A DNA stretch of 64,000 nt from Warburgia ugandensis (GCA_035236585.1 CP141126.1:66875414-66939413); one strand, 5' to 3'. Positions 38,501-50,870 are shown, counted from the stretch's first letter. The notes: a model not told the origin generated them from the letters alone. Program-made: numbers and translations.

Positions 38501-40320
38501 GGTGATTGAGATATGTAGTTTCCTTGGTTTGGCAGGGTATTATTGTCTACTCATCGAGGGATTCTCGAGGAGTGCATTGCCTTTTACTATCGTAACCAAG
38601 AAAGACACCAAGTTTGTTTGGACTGATGCCTATGACCAAAGCTTCTAGTAGCTCAAGAGGAGGCTTAGTACTGCACCAGTGTTGGCCTTACCCCCATGTT
38701 TGGGCGGTTATGTAGTTTATTGCATTGCTTTGGGTAAGGGCCTAGGAGTAGTGTTGATGTAGCATGGGAAGGTAATCACTTATGCATTGAGGCAGCTTAA
38801 GACACATGAGGTGAATTACCCAATGCATGATCTGGAGTTAGCAGCAGTGGTTTTTGCACTAAAGTCCTAGAGACACTATTTATATGGTGAGAGGTTTGAG
38901 GTATTCATTGATCATAAGAGCCTCAAGTACTTCTTTACTCAGAGTGATTTGAACATGAGGCAACGTAGATGGATGGAATATATCAAGGACTTCAACTTCA
39001 CCATACAATGCCACCTAGGGAAGGCTAACGTCATCACAGATGCCTTAAGCAGGAATTCAAGAGTGATGATTGCTAACCTGTTGACTCAGTTTAGATTTCT
39101 TGACAGGATTCTACAGGCATAGATCAAGGATATGGATACTCAGAACTTGGCAAACAAGGCCAATTTTACTAGAGGACTGAATGGTAGTGTAAGGTTTAAG
39201 GGCAGGTTGGTAGTAGTGGCAGATGATGATTTGAAGTGCGAGTTACTTTAGGAAGCACACCAATCCCAGCATATGATTCATCCCAAAGGCACAAAGATTT
39301 ATTAGGACCTCAGGCAACACTTTTGGTGGAATAGAATGAAGAAGGATGTCGGGGAGTGCATAGCACAATATCTGACCTATCAATAGGTCAAGGTAGAGTA
39401 TCAGTGACCATCTAGGTTGCTTCAGACATTGGATCTCCCTAGTGGAAGTGGGACCACCTTACTATGGATTTCATTGTGGGTCTTTTGAGGACTGCTAATG
39501 GACATGACATGATATAGGTTATTGCTAATAGATTGACCAAGTCCACTTATTTTCTCCCCATCAAATAGAACCAGACCATGGATAGCTTAGAAAAAATATA
39601 TATCAAGGAGATCATGAGTTTAAATGGGGTTCCCTTAACGATCATTTCAGATCGAGACACTCTGTTTACTTCGAAGTACTAGTGGAGAGTGTAGGAGGCC
39701 TTGGGATTGAGGCTGACATTTAGCACATTGTTCCACACCCAGACAGATGGCCAGACGGAGAGGACCATGCAGACGATCTAGGGGAGAGATGAATTGTGAA
39801 GTCCACGTTGGTGGAACAATGTGTTAACAAAGTCCAGCTTATTCGAAAATGACTGTTGATAGCCCACAACCACCAGAAGAGTTATGCTAATAAGAGGCAG
39901 AAGGGCTTAGAGTTCTCCGTGGGTGAACATGTATTCTTGAAGGTTTCCTCCATGAAGGGAGTGATGAGGTTTGGAAACAAGGGGAAACTTGGTCCCAGGT
40001 ACATTGGTCCTTTTGAGATCTTAATCAAAGTTGGATAGGTGGCGTACCAGCTAGTCTTACCAGTGCAGTTGGAAGGTGTACACCACTTCTTCCATGTGTC
40101 CATGCTGAAGAAGTACATACAAGACCCATCTCACGTACTTGAGTAGATTCTTGGAGAGATGCAGCTTGATTTGACAATTGAGGAGAGACCTATACGGATC
40201 TTAGATAGTAATGTCTAGGAGTTGAGGACTAAGACCATTCCATTGGTCAAGGCCCTCTGGTAACACCACTCCATGCAAGAAGCTACATGGGAGATGGAGG
40301 ATGAGATTAGGTATAGTGAT
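35520..40320 (+). pseudogene. Element F pol remains (PR, RT, RH, IN, chromodomain-like)
   Basis: The protease end is seen near 35,800-35,830 (NVILGMDW). Reverse transcriptase runs from about 36,050 to the E1 insertion at 36,485 and resumes at 38,159-38,660. Visible motifs are [19 protein letters not shown] and YHQLRI before E1, and a WTDAYDQSF-type end after it. RNase H lies at about 38,690-39,080 and integrase at about 39,250-40,130, with TMDFIV near 39,460 and the GPY/F-type module KLGPRYIGPFEIL near 39,985-40,020. A short chromodomain-like tail follows (ERPIRILD, TKTIPLVK, EATWEMEDEIR; 40,180-40,310). Many breaks make it non-functional. Together the domains place F in the chromovirus (Tekay/Del) group. 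Confidence 0.85.
36485..38158 (+). mobile_element. E1: solo LTR, family E, inside F's reverse transcriptase
   Basis: A 1,674-bp LTR, starting TGTAATGACCC and ending GCGTTACA, interrupts the reverse transcriptase of F between sequence for the AAFRSR and GHYEF motifs. Flanks GTTGT (36,480-36,484) and ATTGT (38,159-38,163) are a probable target duplication with one difference. It matches both ends of the E2 LTR: its first 950 bp match the minus strand at 60,660-61,635, and its last part matches 56,804-57,400. It has no interior, so it is a solo LTR. It is the innermost layer of the nest Tat-2, F, E1. Confidence 0.82.
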
Positions 40321-40349
40321 ATGTATGGACATAAATTTTGAAAACGAAA

Positions 40350-40369
40350 TTTTTATAAGGTGGAAAGGA
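40350..40369 (+). other. Polypurine tract of element F
   Basis: The purine-rich AAGGTGGAAAGGA directly precedes the 3' LTR start TGTAATATACTC. This is the usual layout in chromoviruses, where it primes second-strand synthesis. Confidence 0.7.
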
Positions 40370-43300
40370 TGTAATATACTCAAAACTTATATTTAATTTT
40401 TAATAATAAATTAAATTTATAAATTTATAAATTTTGTAAATTAAATCGAGGACTAAAACATCAAGAATTGAATTGTACTCAAAAAATGGAATCCAACGAC
40501 ACTAAGAATGCCCAAATAGAAGTTCAGATGAAAAATTTACCCAATTATTTCACAAAGAGAAAAATTGTCATTTGTCAAGTGGGCTCGATAGTATGCAGGT
40601 CCTAGAATCTAGACAAATCAAAATGGATTAGGAACCTACTAATTACGTGAGAAATTAGGATTATTTCGCCTCAATCGTATTTAAGGCAAAACCCCCTCTT
40701 TCCTAAACACTATTCCACTCCATCTTCTCCTCTGATTCTTTCCTTTTTCCTTGATCCAACATGATCAGATCTAACTAAGTTCGACACAATAGAAGGATCA
40801 CACTTTCATCCATGGATTTGTAGCAACGGATCGCTTGAAGAGCATCATGATTATACCTTTTCCTCTATCTCTCATTCTCGGGTAAAACCATCAAGATCGG
40901 GTCTTTCACCTATTGATTTAGTTTTCTTCTTCAGTTTCCCTTCCATTGGCTTTCCATCACTTCCTTTTATTGTTCCCATCACCTAAATCTAAAATTTTAT
41001 GAGGTTAGGGTTTGATTATATGAAAAACCATGATACAGTAGAAAACCCATCTTAAAGACACCTAAGATGGATATTCTAAATCGTCCATTAGATTTAGGGA
41101 CCCTCAAAACCTGAAGAGCAATGGAAACAAATAAAAAGTTGGATCATCTAGGATTCGATCGAACAAAAATAGTGTTGATGGTCTGGGTGCATCGTCCTCG
41201 ATGGACGTCGCACCCATGATGCAACCACAAGGAGCACGGAGCAAGACAGGCACTCACAGTGTGACAGCGTGTGTGTAGTGTGACCCCTCACGGGTGGGCA
41301 CCATGAGCGGCAGTCATGCTCAAATGGGAATGACGGTTGTCCTCGTGACTGAGATGCATCGTTCTTTTTGCATTCTGGTATGGAAATTGATCCTGACTAT
41401 TAACTGTTGATCTGAACAATAATTTAACAATTCTAAAGTCTTTATAACTCCAAATTTAGATCCGAGATGTCTGTTGGAATTTTCTTAATGATGCAGACAT
41501 GAAATTAATATTAGAATCTTGATTTGATCACATCTAGTGAGATCAAATCTTAAAAAGTCATCCAATAACTAGATCGAGCCTATCAGGCCCTAGAACTTGG
41601 ACAATTAGATGATCTAAAGGATGAATTAATAGATCTAAAGACTAGATTATGTGTATTCACCCTAAATATTGATTTGCACCATTGATCTAACCCAAGTTTA
41701 GGGAATTGACTATTAGAGAGAGATCAGACAGTCAAATCAAGACAAAAATTGTGGATATACACTAGCATGAGTAGATGAACATGAAATTCAATTGAATTGT
41801 GATACTTGAAGTTAGAATTAATGATTTCATCATAAATAGAGGCTTTAAAGAATGATCCAATGGATGGATTGCTACGATTCCATTGAGATGGAATGAAATA
41901 AACCTTTTGTGATCAGGTGACATTAAATTGGAAAATTACAACTCTGATCAATGATTAGAAGAAGTAGATGAGATTTGAATGTTATGGAAACTGATTTAAT
42001 AAAGATAAATCAGATGATCTAGACTATTGATCTATATCAAAAGTTAGATTAGGGGATCATTATACAAATTGATATATAAATGGACACAACTTAAGACAAA
42101 AACTAGTGATGGATTTCAGTGAGGGAAATAAATGACATGAAATAGTATCGTGGTATTGATAGGTACATCAGAACCTGTGAGCTAGGGGGACTACACACCT
42201 AATTTGGTTGTTCTTTCATTGAGGTAGGTGACGACAATTAATGTTGCATATTGTTTTTCTAAAATATCGCACTATCATAGCATTTTGGTTGACTGAGATT
42301 GTTTGCAACATGGTTTCTTATGTGTAGTAGTGATTCGTAATTTATTATGCTATGGTTTGATATGAGCTTCTGATAACGCATTGAATGGATTTTTATGGTC
42401 ATCTGTTTTATGGCATTGATATCTGAGGATCTTATATATGAATTTTAAACATCTATTCTTTATTGCACCATTGAGATTGGATGATTTTCAATAAAAATGG
42501 TGGTGGAGGCTTAGTGGCTAGTCCTTAAGAGGCTAAGCCTGAGATGAGGGTGGTGTCTTGGGATGGTAAGCCACAAGTGCTCTTAGTTTTATGAGAGGCT
42601 TTGGTGGTTAGTCCTTGATAGGCTAACCTTAAGATGAGGAGGGTGCCTTGGGATGGCGAGCCACAAGTGCCCCTAGTTTTACGAGATATGTGATTTTTGT
42701 ATTTTGTGATTTATGACGGGTTCTTTCTTCCATTGGATATCATGCTAGAAGGGATTAGGGCCGACCACTCACTCTCTAAATTTATGAGATGATAGACACC
42801 TACCACAGATGGCATTCGATAGGGGTTGGTATCATGGGTAATTCACACTACCTATCCTATCCCACCCATGTGGATGGATGAAGAGTCTCCTGTTATGGTG
42901 TCAATAGGGAATGACAGTTGGTAGACCCAGGAGCCTAGTTACCACTACAGCATGACGATCTAAACTCTTGTTCGGTGTGTATGCATGATGAGCATTGATA
43001 TATTATTGTGTGCTTGCGTGTAACAATGCTCAGAGGAGTGGTATGAGTACTCATGACCTCTAGTATGAGTGTGTGGGACACTTGAGGGACCCACTTATCT
43101 TGGGTGCCCTACATTTTGACATTGTGTTCATATGAGATTTTACCAAATCATGCCTTACATCCATGAGATTCATGTTTTATTGCATATGATTTTTTGCTGC
43201 TCATATTGACATGATTTATGACATTTGTATTTCATGGACATTATGATTTACACTTATATTAGCTCTTATTATCTGATTATACTTTTCATGCCATAATTAT

Positions 43301-43874
43301 CATTACATTAAATGTCTATATTCCTACACAAGCAATAGCTTGTTAAGGCATTGCTTTGTTTTGCAATGCCTTAGATACTGAGCATGATAATAGGAAAGGA
43401 AAAAATGTGGAAGGACAATGATAGCATTGGGGACCATCTTTAGCTTTTTTTGACAAATAGTTTGATGTGAGTGACTAAACAGACTTCATTCAGGTTCATC
43501 TTTATAGGTTGTACATATACATGATTAAGTTTGATTATGATACTTATATACTATGGACAAGTTGCTAAGTATGATGGAATGTTATGATTGGTAGACCTTT
43601 GGGCTATGTTATTATGTTTTCTTGACACTGGTTGTTTACCATGAACGCACCTTTGGTTTTGACTTCGAATTTGGTTTAAATTTCTTGCAACATATATATT
43701 GTTCTTGAAATTGTATTGGTTATGTTTTTGGGAATGGTATAACACCCGAGGTGTTCTAAAGAATGTTTGATATATTTAGTAAATAAAACTTTTTCAGAAT
43801 AGGGATCCCTACTATATTTATTATTACTACATTTATAAGTATAAAAAGAATGTTAGAAAAACTCTGGTATTACA
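40370..43874 (+). repeat. 3' LTR of element F
   Basis: 3,505 bp, starting TGTAATATACTC and ending GGTATTACA. It includes a CpG-rich block at about 41,175-41,400 with no counterpart in the 5' LTR, and a 90-bp tandem duplication at 42,508-42,687. It ends at the GTCCC target site. Confidence 0.85.
42508..42687 (+). repeat. 90-bp tandem duplication in F's 3' LTR
   Basis: Two adjacent copies start at 42,508 and 42,598 (GGCTTAGTGGCTAGTCC and GGCTTTGGTGGTTAGTCC). The 5' LTR has a single copy near 32,932-33,020, so the duplication arose after insertion or in the parent. Confidence 0.85.
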
Positions 43875-44200
43875 GTCCCACTACAAGATTCATTCAAGAA
43901 AAGGAAAAGTCTTATTTTAAAAAAGTAGGGATATGCTATTTATTTGATGAAGCTCCACTTGCTAATTTTCCCACTTTTTAATTTATAAAAAAAAACATAA
44001 AATCTACCTCCCTAGCTTGATCATAGCCAATTTCTTCAAATATGATATTATCAATGTCGATTGGCCTTTATCAATCTTTCCAACATGTCCTTGATTAAAG
44101 ATCCAATGGCTAGATTAGGCAGATTCCCCAAAATTTTAATGATTTGGACTAAAGAAGGATTTTTGGTTTTGGATGGGTTAGATTGATTTCTAGATTTCAA
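43875..44200 (-). other. Tat-2 leader, part next to the 5' LTR
   Basis: Continuation of the leader beyond the F insertion. It matches 15,045-15,130 of Tat-1 at first and then becomes less clear. The primer-binding region was not recognised. Confidence 0.5.
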
Positions 44201-45318
44201 ATTGAATATCAGAGACATTGAATAAGCAAAGAGTTGTCCAAAGAACAAAATCTAAAAACTAATTTAAATTCTGATGTGAAACAGATTAGGAAATAAAGAT
44301 GTCTTATTTGTTAAGGCTAACCATTGATTAGGTTAGGCTTTAATAAAATCGACTTGGATTGCAGAGTTCTTGGATAAGTAAAACAGAGATAAAGAAAAGG
44401 ACAAAACTAAGGATAGATTGGGAATTTAGGAAAAGTGACCAAGGGCAAAATTTAGATTAAAAAATGAGTTTTAATAGAAACAGGAAACTATCAAACGAAG
44501 ATGATGCAAGGGGAGAAGAAGGAGAGGAAGAAAGGGAGGAGGAGAAAATAGGGATTACGAAGAAAACCCAGATTGGATTTTTTCTATTTGAGATCATTGG
44601 AGTCTGCCAGTGATAGAGAGAAGAAGATACAAATAAGGAGTTTTTGGTGCGTGTGCTGTTGGTGATGATGGTGCCAGGAAACAGAGGGTGTGGTACAAGC
44701 TAAGAAGATGTCACCAGCAAGTGGAGGGGAGATGAGGTGGAGCAGTGAACAGTGAAGGGTGAGGTAGATAGAAGAATTGAGGTGGAGGTGGGAGGCAAGT
44801 GAAGAATAGAGGGAGAGGACTAGAGTTGGGCAAAGCAGTGGTGCTAGCTCGGTGCGGTGAAGTGGTAGCAGAAAGCATGAGAGAGAAAAGGACTGTGCTA
44901 CTAGGTTTTGACATTGGCCATGCGACGAGGTTTTCTCTGTTTCTTCTTAGAAAGGAAAAAGTCATATCTACAGGATTTTCTTTCTTATTCCTTTAAGCAT
45001 CTCCATCTTGTATCATGGGCCCCATGCGGCCTTGTCTTCCTTTGATGGTGCTCTAGTCCATTAATTCAATCGAAGTTATTCAATATTCAATTTGGTTGAT
45101 CTGCACCATGCAAAACTCAATTAGATTCATCTTGATCATACTTTAATTAATAGATTAGCTCTTAATGATCATCTAAACATAAAATTTGGAAAATTAATGG
45201 TTACATGATTAATTAGAACTAAAATTAAAATTAATCTAAGAATTACAAATTTGATTGGTTAGATGGTCTAATTAAATGCTAAATTAGGGGTATTTTGACC
45301 AACATTAAACACTTGACA
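44200..45318 (-). repeat. 5' LTR of Tat-2 (family C)
   Basis: Minus-strand start TGTCAAGTGTTTAATGTTGG at 45,318. It matches the split 3' LTR at 22,020-22,140 and 25,620-26,579. The inner edge near 44,200 is a guess. The open frames at 44,711-44,996 come from its purine-rich part. Confidence 0.55.
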
Positions 45319-45326
45319 TGAAGTTA

Positions 45327-47690
45327 TGATAACACACAAATGGATTCTTTATAAAGCAAAGCAACCTAAAGGGCAAGTCCGCCTATAGATATCTTCTCTC
45401 TTTCACACTTAATTAGATAGGAGAGGAACCCACATGGATTCCATGTGATTTACAAGGGAGAATAGAAAGTAAGTGAAGGTTATACGATATCTTTGGAAGG
45501 AAGTTTGCACATTACATAGAAGTGGCAACAAATATTGCTCATCATGTATTAAGGATGTCTTATGCAACATCTTTGGAGGATCACAATACGCCCTTTAGAA
45601 AGTTTGGTGTGTGTTGGACTCTTTGGGAGAAATAAAGAGAAAGTTCACGATCTAAGGAGGAAAAAAGAAAAAGAAAGGGAAATTTTGAGGCATGAAATAT
45701 TAAAAGAAAATTAGGGCTTGGCATCATCTACTAAGCAGGGAAAGAGAGAGAGGAGGGGGATTCATAAAAAGGGAAAGAGGCTGCATTGCATGATATTCCT
45801 TTGTAGAGTTTCTCATCCTATCATTTTTGAAGCTTTGGGAGATTTCTTTGAAGCTTACACAATCAAATCCTATAGGAATAAAAGTGCTTGAGTTGTGTGA
45901 GAAATCAAAAGAGGAGGAGAAGCAACACATCATAGGTGAATAGAAGATAGCTAATTGTTTTTCCTTTTTTAAGAACTTCACTCTCTTAAGGAAAGATTTC
46001 ATAAGGGATTGTTTGGAGAGGAAATAAAACACAGCAACTTATTTTGTCTTCATGAAGCTAATGTATAAGAGAAGAAAACAAGGAAAGACCTTTTCTAAGA
46101 ACTTCACTCTCTTAAGGTAGGATTTCATAAGGGATTGTTTGGAGAGGGAATAAAACACAACAACTTATTTTATCTTCATGAAACTAACGTATAAGAGAAG
46201 AAAGAAGAAAACAAGGAAAGACTTGGGTGGAGAATTTAAGAGAGCACCATCACTTTTTGGTGGATAATATATATGGTTTTAATCTCAGAAATCACTTACA
46301 TGTCACTATTTAGGGTTAAATCTAGTATTTTGCAAGTCTAGGATACAAATTAAAAAAAAAAAAAAAACTAATTTTACCCCTCATTGTATGTGACTATCAA
46401 AGTTAGAGCAATTAGAAATCCCATGCACAACTTTTACTCAAATGATGATGAACAGGTGACAAATTCTGAATTCATGCATAGACGCATGCATTTCACCACC
46501 TTAAGAAGCTTATGAGAGAAGTTTAATTCACATATAGTGGGATCATATATAATGAGATCTTCTTAGAAATAAAAGAAGACTAGGTCCCACATGAAGACTT
46601 TTTACTTATTTTCTCTCACCTACTCAACCAAAAGAAGAAGATCAACCAATGATTGAATGTCTTATTCATGCAAGTTATTTAAGTCTACTCGGTTGACAGA
46701 AACAAGAAGAAATATGTAAGGAATCAAGATCACTCATCTTAGGGCAATTCAATCTATGGTGAAGAGAAAATGAAGCTTAAAGAAGATCTACCCATCCATT
46801 CATGTAAGGGTAAGCATGATCCAAGGACTAGGAATGAAATATTAGAAAGGTCAAAACCCTAATCACCTTCTTATGTTGAAAAGTCAACCCAAAACCTTAA
46901 TGAAAAGAATATCTCAACCACCCATCTTGATCCCATGTTCATCTCATCGTAGGGTTTCTAAAAGCAAACCACATACATCAATTTGAATTTTAAGCATCCC
47001 ATCCTTTAGACTTTCTAATTTTGAATTCCCTTAGGTTTTTCCACCTACTTTCATTTCTTTCACTTTTCTTCCCATCTATTTTCATTTCTACCTATTCCTT
47101 ACCTACCTGTTAGGTTATTTCCTTTTCTTTTCAACTTACCACCTTACAATTTTCACCCCAAAACCCACATGGAAAAATACGCCTCCTCCCCCCCTCCCCC
47201 CCCTTTCTATTCCTTGTACTTTAACATCCCATCTTCTCTTCCATATCAACCATTCAACTATCCTTTCTCCCTTAGATCTTAGTCATCAATTGTTAGAGCT
47301 TCCACTTCTCTTGTTTTATTTTCTTTATTCTTTTCATTCCTTATAATTGTAATGAAGTTTATTAATGAAATTGTCTTTTCCATTCCTTAGTTAATTTTAA
47401 TTTAGTTTCCTTTGCTTTCTTTTTGTTATTTTAGTTTAAGTAGTTTTTTTTTTTTACTTTTATTTCATAGCTTAGGTTTACTTGATTTGATTTAGTTAGC
47501 TTAGATTATTTATTTAGTTTAGTGTTCTTTCACTTTCCTTCCTTGCTTGGCTAGGTTAGAGTGAAGCAACTTAATTTTAATTAACTCTTGTTTATGAAGG
47601 AGTCTTTGTGGGATCGACTTGTATTTACGATTGTATACTCTAATAAAACCATGCACTTGCTGTAATTAAGCAATTAAGTGTTAATTAAAT
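45327..47690 (+). repeat. Probable Tat-like LTR, plus orientation
   Basis: Starts TGATAACACACAAATGG, similar to other Tat LTR starts. Near its end it has TTTGTGGGATCGACTTG (about 47,603-47,620) followed by AATAAAACCATGCACTTGC, the arrangement seen at the 3' end of Tat-lineage LTRs. No target duplication and no second LTR were found, so ends and status (solo or partial) are uncertain. The body is AT-rich with a pyrimidine-rich part at about 47,030-47,470 and no protein-like frame. Confidence 0.4.
45971..46225 (+). repeat. 126-bp tandem duplication
   Basis: Two adjacent, nearly identical copies start at 45,971 and 46,097, each beginning AAGAACTTCACTCTCTTAAG. They lie within the probable Tat-like LTR. 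Confidence 0.88.
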
Positions 47691-48112
47691 TTAGGTTGTA
47701 ATGGTTTACCACTAGTTTTAGACTTAGGCTTACATATAGAATAGTTTCCATTTTAGCATGCTTTCCTTACTTTTCTTTTCATTTGTATAGGAAATTCATC
47801 AAGAAGAAAGACAATGAGGAAGACCTTAGGATAGTTTCCTTTAATTAATTTATTTATTTTACCTAAGCGGATTGTAGTGAGAACGTGCTTGTAAATTTTT
47901 TAAAATTTAAGTTTAAAATAAAGGGTTGTAATAATATAGATCCAGGATGGGCCATCGTAACCTAGAATGGGAGGTGGCATGTACATGGACCCACCCTTGT
48001 ACAAGAAGATTGATTCCAGGACCCCTTTGTGAGACTATTTTTCACTTCTTTCCATTTTCTAAATTAGTTGCATTTGGATGGTAGTGTAGAGCATATAGAA
48101 AGCATTTCCTTA
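47691..48112. other. Unassigned stretch before LTR E3
   Basis: About 420 bp without gene or repeat assignment. If the LTR at 45,327 is real, this would be the start of that element's leader, but no coding sequence follows. Confidence 0.35.
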
Positions 48113-50309
48113 TGTGACACGCTAGGTTTTTCATGAAAAATTTTCACGTTTATTTTCAAAAGGTGGCATGCCTCAAATTTTAAAATTCAAACAAGCGCAA
48201 GATAGTTTTCTTTGAAATTCATTTTTCCAAAAACCTGGATGTCACCTCAACTCCCATACTATACATAATATAGTTTTTATAAAAGATAGACATACATTTT
48301 ATGAAACAACAGGACCCATCTAGTGGTTCACATACACAACCTTTATAATCATTATATTAAATGTCCAAGTAGCATAATCCAAATAACTATCTACACCATA
48401 TAAAAACTTTAACAAAATATATACCTGAGTGTAGAAGTATGGCTATTGAACTCTTGCTTGTGTATGTCTTCTCCTATTTGTATATATCTGAGATATTGTA
48501 AACATAAAACATTTACAATATCTCAGCAAGCTATGCTTGGTAGGGGAGATTTAAGAAAACATGTTAATTACATATGAATTAAGAATTTTACATCCATTAA
48601 AATATTCAATTGTCTGCAAGCCATGGATAAAGTAACTATTTATAATTCTTCTTCATCATATGAATATAATAATCATTCTTTAGAGATTACCCTTTACATG
48701 ATATATGTAATTCACTAGTATTTTAAATATTTATCATTATCATTTTCCATATGATACCATACACTGCATAATATATCTACCCATTCACTTCTCCTACGAA
48801 AACTTTTATAAAACTACACCCTCCAAAAATATACATATAGGACTATATCATATATATTGAAATGGTTAAAGTCATACAAAATTATGAATATAGACTGTAG
48901 GTTTTCTAACCTACATTCTGAGATTATACTGAGTCTCTTACATATACCCCTTACCATACGGGGTTTATAAAACTCCAGCTACTATTGGTAACATCATAAA
49001 AGGCATCTCATCATGCCATCATATACGCATGTCATCATGCTATCATATACGCATTGTTCCGTGGGCAGAGTGCATAACGGATATAATATTGTCCTCTTTG
49101 GGTCCCTCACAACTGCCTAACCAGCATCTCTTGGGTACTCTAGCATCTTTTGGCAATCCTCGAGGATACACATCATAGTGCATCAAATACATGGACTACT
49201 ATGCTGCAGTATAAATCCATACAGTGTGCCCAGATAATTGCATAATAATCCACTGATACTAACTATAGAAATAACAAAACCCATGTCTACATGGGGGGGA
49301 CCATGGCTGTCACAGTGGTGGCTTTTTCATGAATGCCTCAGCCGACATTTAGCCTCTCATCGACATGGCATCCATCATATAATAAATTTCAGAGAGCAGG
49401 TGGCCAAACCCTACAACTATCCTAGCATAGCATCCCCATGCCTATGCTTGTCTAAATCAAAACTCTTAGGCCACCACACCTGGATGTAAAATAATATTAC
49501 ACAGACCTCTTGCCTAGCCATAATATATATATATGAATATCTTATCATAATCCTAACATCCTCACTTATTAGGTGATCGCCCACCAAGGATGTACTGTAA
49601 AATCCTAGACCATACATCACATATGATGTAATGGTACCCATGTACAATAAATCTCTTTTTATCATAATAACAGTTATGATATTTTGAAGAATAGATTGTG
49701 TATATCCAATAATGTCACTAGTAGGTATCAATTATAAGCATGTCATTCATATAGCATTCCAAGTTACTAATTTTTATCATCCATAAGTAATCAATCTCAT
49801 AATCACTTATGTATGAAATGCACAGTTTAAATGATATAATGTTTATCATAAGTAATAAGATCATGTTTAAAACATGCATCTTCATATTAAGACATGCTTT
49901 GTTAATTCTCCGCCTACCTCGTGTGGCAAGTTCATCCATTTTCCACTAGCTTTAATCGCTCTCTTTTCCATGATCGACCACGCGCTTCAATATTATTCAA
50001 GTATTTCAATTGAGTTAGAATACATACAACTGCTACTGCAATAAAAAGAACAAAACATCTTTTAAGATAAGTAACTTGCCTTATCCCCTCTATTTTAAGC
50101 CTTGTTGCAATACCAATGGCTTTTGTGCTGATAACTGTTAGTGAACCCATCAGAGAATCGATGTCTAAGTAAACTAATATGTGTCTAACCATAACAAGGT
50201 TCGAAGTACAGAACCATTGCTAAGACCATTGACAATGAAGCTACTCATAAAACATAATTTTTAGTAGAGTGGTCAGAGTCCATGTCAATTTCTCGTTCTA
50301 ATTCTAGAT

Positions 50310-50690
50310 TTTATACATACAATTCTGGAGACTGGAATTTCGTGGAACAAGAGAATTCCATATTTTACACCTACAGTTCTGGGAATTGGATTTCTGAGGA
50401 ACTCGCGAATTCCAACTTTTACACATACAGTTCTGGGGAATAGAATTTTGAGGAACTCACAAATTCCAACTTTTATACATATAGTTCTAGGGACTGGAAT
50501 TTCAAGGAACTTGCGAATTCCAACTTTTACACATATAGTTCTAGGGACTGGAATTACGAGGAACTTGCAAATTCTAACTTTTACACATATAGTTATGGGG
50601 ACTGGAATTCCGATGAACTCACAAATATCAACTTTTACACATATAGTTCTGGGGACTAGAATTCCGTGGAACTCGCGAATTCCGGTCATC
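50310..50690 (-). repeat. 60-bp minisatellite, about 6-7 units, in E3
   Basis: Units of about 60 bp share the core GGGGACTGGAATTCCG, then GAACTCGCGAATTCCAACTT, then ACACATATAGTTCT. Because 60 is divisible by three, the array stays open on both strands: a 148-codon frame at 50,285-50,731 (minus) and a 131-codon frame at 50,448-50,843 (plus), each a string of 20-residue repeats. Neither resembles a known protein, and both are treated as by-products of the repeat. Confidence 0.93.
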
Positions 50691-50870
50691 TTCTCCCTTA
50701 CCCACTCGACCAAAACCCTAAACCTAAACACCTATAAACAAATTGAGATCAAAATGAAGATGGGATGGTGGGAATGGTGGAGATCAGAGGAAGGGTTTAC
50801 CCAGAATAAAGGATATGCGCCAGTGGGTAGAGAAACGATCTAAGCACTGAGGATTCTGCAGCTGCAAAAA

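Larger units (their letters stand above)
31098..43874 (+). mobile_element. F: Tekay/Del-type chromovirus (Ty3/gypsy), broken
   Basis: A nearly complete element on the plus strand: 5' LTR (31,098-34,210), initiator-methionine-tRNA primer-binding site (34,213-34,225), gag, then protease, reverse transcriptase, RNase H, integrase and a chromodomain-like tail in that order, a polypurine tract ending at 40,369, and 3' LTR (40,370-43,874). Flanks GTCTC (31,093-31,097) and GTCCC (43,875-43,879) are a 5-bp target duplication matching at four positions. Order and motifs fit chromoviruses. The coding part is interrupted many times (at least a dozen breaks) and by the solo LTR E1. Aligned LTR stretches differ by roughly 12-15 percent by eye, so it is old. 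Confidence 0.88.
21900..45318 (-). mobile_element. Tat-2: gag-only Tat/Ogre-like element with nested insertions, broken
   Basis: Minus-strand parts in order are: 5' LTR (about 44,200-45,318), leader (44,200 down to 43,875, then 31,097 to about 30,310), gag remains (28,380-30,190), non-coding interior (26,580-28,370) and 3' LTR (about 21,900-26,579). The interior matches Tat-1 throughout, but the LTRs belong to a different family (C). No pol domain of its own is present: the reverse transcriptase and integrase in this span belong to the inserted element F. Later insertions are D2 in the left LTR, F in the leader and E1 inside F. The coding part is broken several times. Outer left end and 5' LTR inner edge are approximate. 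Confidence 0.62.

Noticed and set aside
50285-50843. Long repetitive frames on both strands as a repeat-protein gene
   Set aside because: The openness is explained by a 60-bp unit divisible by three. The same DNA is open on both strands and no family or signal was recognised.
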